Assembly (NCBI RefSeq): GCF_030265065.1
Contig: NC_080416.1
Span: 24,636,501 to 24,700,500, forward strand
DNA length: 64,000 nucleotides
From: Corythoichthys intestinalis
Taxonomy: Eukaryota > Chordata > Actinopteri > Syngnathiformes > Syngnathidae
Direction: 5' to 3'
Under the pieces are notes generated by a model. It was not told the DNA's origin and did not search any database. It saw only the letters and a program-made list of their open reading frames with translations. A program made the position numbers and the translations under genes. Each line of letters begins with the position of its first letter. Positions within the stretch are counted from its first letter, which is position 1. This document shows, in pieces, positions 59,101-64,000 of the stretch.

Positions 59101-60769
59101 CTTTCTCATTTACCTTTGTAGTGTTTCTCAAAAAAGGTGCCTTTTTTTCTCTGTGTTTTCATGGAGGCAAACAAAATAGTCAATCGACTTGGTTTGAAAC
59201 GAGAGCAAATGCAACTGCTCGTATCACGTTCAAGAACTGTTCGGATTTTTAGCCATCAGCTACGTTGCTGTCATCAACAATGTGTTGGAATAAAACACAG
59301 GGGGAGGATTGACTCTCAAATATGGATGAAATGGAAAGGACACTTCCGTGTATATTGACACTTGACGACTCTAATCAAATGCTGTACAGTAGACGTGCTG
59401 GGGTCCACATTTTTGCGGAGAGCAAGGTAGCTGATGGCTAAAATCTGAGCAGTTCTTGAATGCGACACGAGAAATGCATTGCTCATTTGCACACGACCGC
59501 AAGCTTCTACCTACTCCTTTCCTACTGCAACTTGTAACGCGTGGTAAGTAGGATGCGTGCATAAAAGTAACAAAAAGGGGAGAAGCTTCCACTTATGCAC
59601 ATTTATTCTCAAAAATATAATAATAAATCCATCTTGAACACTCGTCACCCGGGAGCTCAGCGGTTCGCACACAGGTGTTCGCAGAACTCCAACATAAAAG
59701 TAAGCAGCAACAGAAGAACAACATATTCAATGTAAATAAAGCAGCACCACCGCGTGGTGGATGTCGGGAGGAACACCATTTAAGGATTGACTGTGACAAA
59801 CTCCGCCCAATGACGTAAAAAAAACAACAACAAACGCGATATTGGAGAACTTCTCGCGGCACACCTGACGACCTCTCATGGCACACCGGTTGAAAAACAC
59901 TGAACTATTTAGTTTGAATAATCGAGTAATAGGATAAGAAACACAAAAAAAAGTACCTGAGCTTAGCCTCACACTTTTTTTAACTAAATATTAGACATCA
60001 ATTAATGATTCTAAGCTAAAAATGATCATCAATTACCTTGTTTGTATGGCTGGGTTGAAAGAAAAGTGGTTGCGCGGTGTCTGTAAACAGGGGTCTCCAG
60101 GGTAAATTTAAAATAGTTCAGGGGCTTATGCGGCATGAAACTGCTATGGCAGCATATAGACATATTCTATCAAACACAAAAGTTCTTTTGGCTTAAAATA
60201 CAGCAGTTTATTTTAAAGAGGAGTGCAAGAGCAAAAACTGCTTTTTCAGCCTTGCCTGTGTTTTCCGCTATGTATACAGTATATACTGTAAATATTCCGT
60301 TTCCTGTAATTAAACATAAAACTCAGCGATTACTTTATCAAAATAAATGCATGTCTCACTCACAGTAAGATTTAATCATGACAGGTGGTAATGGGCGGCG
60401 GTCAAGAAGCCATGGAGGTGACCACAACATCCACCAGGATCGGAAAGTTCGAGGCCAGGTGAGATGACAAAATCATTGCTTACTGTTTTTATTTTTAACT
60501 GAACGCACTTGCTTCTTAGATTCTTCCACGCTGCTTACGAAGAGGAGTTTGGCAGAGTCAAGGGACATTTCGGACCTATCAACTGCGTGTCGTTCCACCC
60601 GGACGGCAAGAGGTAAAGAAACCATTCACAAGGACTATTTAGTGCACGGTTTGTACTCATTTGTGCGTTTTTCTTTGCGTGTTCTAGTTACAGCAGCGGA
60701 GGAGAGGACGGCTACGTGAGAATTCACTACTTTGACCCACAGTACTTTGACTTTGAGCTGGAGGTGTAA
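53179..60769 (+). CDS. eif3i: Eukaryotic translation initiation factor 3 subunit I
   Basis: Eleven exons join in frame: 53179-53181 (start ATG only), 53423-53515, 54285-54372, 54455-54520, 54587-54736, 56126-56253, 56340-56450, 56639-56728, 60385-60458, 60520-60612 and 60688-60769. This gives 325 codons, the same as human EIF3I. It is a WD40-propeller subunit of eIF3, acting in 43S/48S assembly in the cytoplasm with eIF3b and eIF3g. Family blocks: [111 protein letters not shown] and the C-terminus [20 protein letters not shown]. Repeated GH...WD-type units are visible. Introns are all GT-AG. Intron 8 (3.66 kb) contains a hAT element and a duplication. The frame is intact. Confidence 0.97.
55322..55870. 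repeat. Three tandem copies of a 192-bp repeat in eif3i intron 5
   Basis: GTTAGCGAATGAGGCTAG begins at 55322, 55514 and 55707, giving periods of 192 and 193. Each unit has GAGCTTTTCTGGCGAA, TAAATGCTTAAAT and TCTTGGTTAAAA-like landmarks; the third copy is partly rearranged and shorter. Confidence 0.85.
57820..58160. repeat. Intronic duplicated segment, copy 1
   Basis: From TAACTAAATATTAGACATCA through TGGGTCTCCAGGGTAAAA, GCGGCATGAAACTGCTATGG and CAGCAGTTTATTTTAAAGAG to CTTTTCCGCC, this matches 59978-60270 in the same orientation with small indels. Both lie in eif3i intron 8. Confidence 0.85.
58635..59975. mobile_element. hAT-like CAGCCCTA-family fragment hosting a second hAT element
   Basis: TAGGGCTGCAGTTATAGATT with TTTTAGTAGTCGATAATCG on the left and TTTGAATAATCGAGTAATAG on the right would be continuous without the 58686-59902 insertion. 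Confidence 0.65.
58686..59902. mobile_element. Non-autonomous hAT element (CAGTGTTTTTCAACC)
   Basis: A 1217-bp element with inverted ends CAGTGTTTTTCAACC and GGTTGAAAAACACTG. The 8-mers AACTAGTT (58678) and AACTATTT (59903) agree at 7 of 8. Subterminal TCGCGGCACACC blocks occur at both ends. Internally, 59200-59285 and 59400-59490 form an inverted repeat (TTAGCCATCAGCTACGTTGC against GGTAGCTGATGGCTAA). No transposase. Confidence 0.85.
59978..60270. repeat. Intronic duplicated segment, copy 2
   Basis: Second copy of 57820-58160, ending about 115 bp before eif3i exon 9. It lies immediately right of the hAT insertion nest. Confidence 0.85.
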
Positions 60770-61169
60770 AAAGCAAGCACACCGGCGGCCATTTTGAGAC
60801 TCATCCAAATCTCCCAGCGAAGGTGCTCTCGGATTGTTTTTAAAAACATTTCTGCCGTGTTCGGCAACGTTTTGACCACACGCAACTAAACAGCTTCATC
60901 TTCATTTTGCGCATGTGTGATTTGTTCAAAATGAACCCAATGTGGTTTTTCTGGAGGGGTTTAATTACAAAGTCAAAAAGTTCTGGAAGCAATATCACAT
61001 CACCTTTGTACACAACCACAAAATAAGCCAACGTGCCTCTTATATATATATAAAAAAAAAGGGCTTCATACTTGAGCACAATGAAACAAATATAGGATGC
61101 TTAAAAAAAATAACTTAGGAAATACGGCGTGCATTCAGTCTGGACATTATTGCAGGTAGGACGCTATAA

Positions 61170-61256
61170 ACGAACTGGAACTGGAAGGGTTGGCAGCGAA
61201 TGAACATTACTCGTTCATTCGCTGCCAACCCTCCCAGATCAAATAGATCGGACGTC
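61170..61256. mobile_element. TTAA-type palindromic MITE remnant
   Basis: Arms AGGGTTGGCAGCGAATGAAC and GTTCATTCGCTGCCAACCCT are perfectly inverted (about 61187-61232) around a short loop, followed by ATCGGACGTCTACC. The core resembles the family of 10466. Confidence 0.65.
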
Positions 61257-61461
61257 TACCAAGGATAAAACATTTAGATTCACAGCAGGATGAATGGGAT
61301 TGGACGCCTAACATCAAAAAGTCAATACTGATCAGGGTCGATGTTTCTTCACCTTGGACTACCAAGGATAAAACATTTAGATTCACAGCAGGATGAATGG
61401 GATTGGACGCCTAACATCAAAAAGTCAATACTGATCAGGGTCGATGTTTCTTCACCTTGGA
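61256..61461. repeat. 103-bp perfect tandem duplication
   Basis: Copies at 61256-61358 and 61359-61461, each from CTACCAAGGATAAAACATTT or its start to TTCTTCACCTTGGA. Allowing for the junction bases, no differences were noticed. Confidence 0.92.
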
Positions 61462-61578
61462 TAAAGCATGATGACTGGATTCAAGTAGTCTTCACCTCTT
61501 CTTTTGCTCTAAAAAGTCAAAACAAAAACTAGGTTAAATGTCGCTACGTCAATATAACTTTTTTTGTGAGTCAAATTC

Positions 61579-62285
61579 TTACACTGAAGTATCCATTTTT
61601 TCCTCTTCCTTTTCTTCATCTTTCACGTCTGCAAAACAGGGGAAAAAATAATTTCTTCCATAAAAACAAAAAAAAAAGGACCAACCTTTCTTTTCATCCC
61701 CGTCACGCTCTTCCTCCTTCTTCACCCTCTTGGCCTTCTTGTGATTGGCCGCGTTCCGCCGACCGCCACCCTGTCCTTCGGCTTCGTCCTCCGAGTCGGA
61801 GAACTCCTCGTCGCATGCTATCCTCTTGTCGTGCGCGCGGACTGAAGCGCAAACAAAAATGACATATTTCCACTAAAAAATACGTTAGAAAGCATCACAC
61901 TCACTGGAAATGCGCTTGTTAGGGTCCTCGTCGTCTTCATCGCCGCTGTCCGGGTGCGGCGCGTCTTCTGGAATGGCTTGCATCTGAACGCCGGGCGCGT
62001 GCGGCAGCATCCGCAGGTTCTCGAATAGGCGCTGCTTGATCTTCTCCAGGTACTCGTCAGTGTTCTGGTTGGTCATGTTGGACGGGCTGATGTGCAGCTT
62101 GAAGTCCGGACCGAAGTACTCGAAGTAGTCGTTGTAGGGCAGCTCGTTGGGGATGGAGCAGTCCAGCGCCACCGCCGTCTCGAAGGTCCAGCAGCGCGCC
62201 ACGTTGCGGATGGTGTAGCCGCCGCCACCGAGCATCAGCAGCGGCAGGTTGAAGCTCTTCATGTACTCTACGCACTTAGCGTGAC
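61579..62285 (-). CDS. hdac1: Histone deacetylase 1, C-terminal part (runs off the window)
   Basis: Three minus-strand exons are visible: 61905-62285, 61686-61841 and 61579-61628 (stop TAA). They encode about the last 195 residues; the catalytic-domain exons must lie beyond 64000. HDAC1 is a zinc-dependent class I lysine deacetylase of the nuclear Sin3, NuRD and CoREST complexes. Seen here are [20 protein letters not shown], the [19 protein letters not shown] block containing the active-site Tyr, [19 protein letters not shown], the acidic [20 protein letters not shown] (CK2-type serines), and a Lys/Glu-rich tail with [27 protein letters not shown] is shared with HDAC2, but the KAKRVK tail and the eif3i neighbour favour hdac1. 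The tail is shorter than in human. Splice sites are GT-AG. Confidence 0.93.
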
Positions 62286-62573
62286 CTTCGAATGATGAAA
62301 GAAATTTTTTTGTAAATCTTCACAGTACAACATGAGTCAGAGCAAGAATATGGTAAACAAGTGAATAAATACTATTTTATGTTACTAGATGCCCATTTAG
62401 CCCTCATTTACATTTCAAACTATGACTTTCTAAAAACATTTATAGTAGGGTTGTGTCAAAATATCCAAATGGTGATTCGTTGCACCCCAAGAGGTTATTG
62501 ATTTGCTTATGCCAAGAATTGAAATATCGTTTTAAAAAGGTTTCAAATCTTCCACCATAATAGTGTTTCAGTT
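62286..62573. repeat. hdac1 intron with family Q repeat
   Basis: 62450-62570 carries GTGTCAAAATATCCAAATGG and CTTCCACCATAATAGTGT, matching 40085-40250 in the same orientation. The rest is unremarkable. Confidence 0.65.
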
Positions 62574-64000
62574 AAAGTGCCTGTGACACGAAAAAGCATG
62601 TTTATTTCATAATACACGCGGTATTTTATGCCCCTGAATGATATGGGCCGCTTGGATGTGTGTGGAAGCGATCGCTATTTTTATTTAGTTTTTTGAATCC
62701 CGCGCCATGAAAATGAGTGACTTCCGGCTTCGGTCTTGCATTGAGGAGGAGGGCGCTGTGACGTGTACGGTAGAAGACGTCCTCTTCACGCTACAGTGTA
62801 TTGTGTATGAGGACGAAGGATTCAGCTGATTTTGCGGATTAATACGTTTATTTTTCGCATCACGCCAGCCAAACGGCTGCAGAAAAATCATTCTCGATGA
62901 GGGAGAGGCGTATGCGCCTTTTTGGAGTTTCAAAAGGTTCCCATTCACCATGGATATTTACTGTTGGACCATTGGACTTACGAGGAAGTGAGTAAACATC
63001 TTGTTTTGTATTATGTCAAATACAAATACAGCGATTACAAAGTAAACACTACAAACTTCCTTTAAATGAAGGACTACTTACGTTTGATCATTGATAGGCA
63101 TGTAAAAAGCTCTCCTAATGCTCATTAGCAGCAGCACGTTAGCTGCACAACAACTCCAGCCACCCTCCTCCGGGGAACGAACTGTAAATTGCTCTCCACC
63201 GGGCGGTTTGCCGATCCGCGAAGACAATCGACAACCGGGTCGTCATGTCAAATAATCCAGGATAGTTATGTGTGATTTTCCGCTTCGAAGACTTTGAAAC
63301 ATTACTCGGTTCGGGTTAGCATGTCGGCTAGCTGTCACGCCTTCGGTTTGTTTACATTCTCTGAAGCCGGGGAAGGGAAAGGACATATGTCCGATTTTAG
63401 GTTTCATAAAATATCGTTCGGGAGGTGCGACAGTAAAGGTGAAGTCGACAGTTTTGACCATTATGGAGTAATTTTGCCATGTCGTCCTGAATAAGTGCAT
63501 TTTTATTATTTCATATTCGATTCAGCACAAGACTGTTATTTGTCATGACCATGCCATTTATTTAGCAATTGGGGAAAATACTTGGATAAAAAGAATATCC
63601 TGTAAAAATATTGAAGAGACAGAAACAATGACATTTTGCCGCTCTCTTTGTCGCGTTTTCCTCGTTGTGAATAGTTCCCCCTCGACGGGCTGACTGGTCC
63701 TTCTCAAGCCATTTATATAGCTATTGGGGGAAAATACTTGGATAAAAAGAATATCCTGTAAAAATATTGGAATAGAGAGACTGAAATAATGACATTTTGC
63801 GGCTCTCTTCGTCGCGTTTTCCTCGTTCTGAATAATTCTCCCTCAATGGGCTGAACAGTAAAACCGATGAGCCCAGTCTACCGCTGACGTCATCCACCTG
63901 TTGGGGACGCTAAAACCCTATAATGGTAGGGGTGGCTAACCGGCAGATTAAAAGGCTAATTTCTCGTCATCTGTGCTTAGCTAAATTGTTGTATATAGTC
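62574..64000. repeat. 1.4-kb uncharacterised repeat (family R), copy 2
   Basis: Starts AAAGTGCCTGTGACACGAAA and matches 44262-45700 to the window edge. Relative to copy 1 it has an extra internal duplication of about 150 bp: AATATCCTGTAAAAATATTG with CTCTTTGTCGCGTTTTCCTC occurs near 63594-63665 and again near 63751-63825. It lies in the hdac1 intron upstream of 62285. Confidence 0.75.

Larger units (their letters stand above)
60770..61578. other. eif3i-hdac1 convergent intergenic region
   Basis: About 0.8 kb separates the two stop codons, so both 3' UTRs lie here. No AATAAA was confidently assigned for either gene. A palindromic MITE remnant and a 103-bp tandem duplication occupy its right half. 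Confidence 0.6.

Overview
The window is vertebrate nuclear DNA, almost certainly from a ray-finned (percomorph-type) teleost. The evidence is AT-rich sequence, small GT-AG exons, several Tc1 families, L2/Maui-type LINE 3' ends, many hAT and TA- or TTAA-flanked short elements, and five recognisable animal genes. The species cannot be read from the sequence. No retrovirus, LTR element or Polinton was recognised.

Layout. 1-10041 holds no recognisable coding exon; it contains a possible SINE relic, Tc1 copies, an AT minisatellite-bearing TIR element, a hairpin array and a hAT MITE. 10042-13645 (+) is a complete five-exon glyoxylate/hydroxypyruvate reductase-like gene. 13736-16602 is repeats, ending in a 1.1-kb foldback element. 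16823-29633 (+) is psmg2 (proteasome assembly chaperone 2, 262 codons in 7 exons), whose introns hold a deep nest of transposons. 34429-51562 (-) is ptpn2 (nonreceptor tyrosine phosphatase, 372 codons in 10 exons), ending in a TC45-like nuclear tail. 53179-60769 (+) is eif3i (translation initiation factor 3 subunit I, 325 codons in 11 exons). 61579-62285 (-) is the 3' part of hdac1, which continues past the right edge.

Gene relationships. psmg2 and ptpn2 converge; ptpn2 and eif3i diverge across about 1.6 kb with an NRF1-type palindrome near ptpn2; eif3i and hdac1 converge with about 0.8 kb between stop codons. The proteins act in separate processes: hydroxyacid metabolism, proteasome assembly, JAK/STAT and receptor dephosphorylation, translation initiation and histone deacetylation. 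From general knowledge, psmg2-ptpn2 and eif3i-hdac1 are separate neighbour pairs in human (18p11 and 1p35); here they lie within 46 kb.

Most non-coding sequence is repeats, often nested, and many target-site duplications can be read directly. The observations most worth a second look are the foldback element at 15503-16602, built from 21-bp hairpin units; the split nuclear-localisation tail of ptpn2; a GC-AG intron in ptpn2; a THAP/SAP two-gene transposon fossil in psmg2 intron 4; and a 1.4-kb uncharacterised repeat present twice. Exon boundaries were assigned by hand from reading frame, splice dinucleotides and remembered protein families, with no alignment program.
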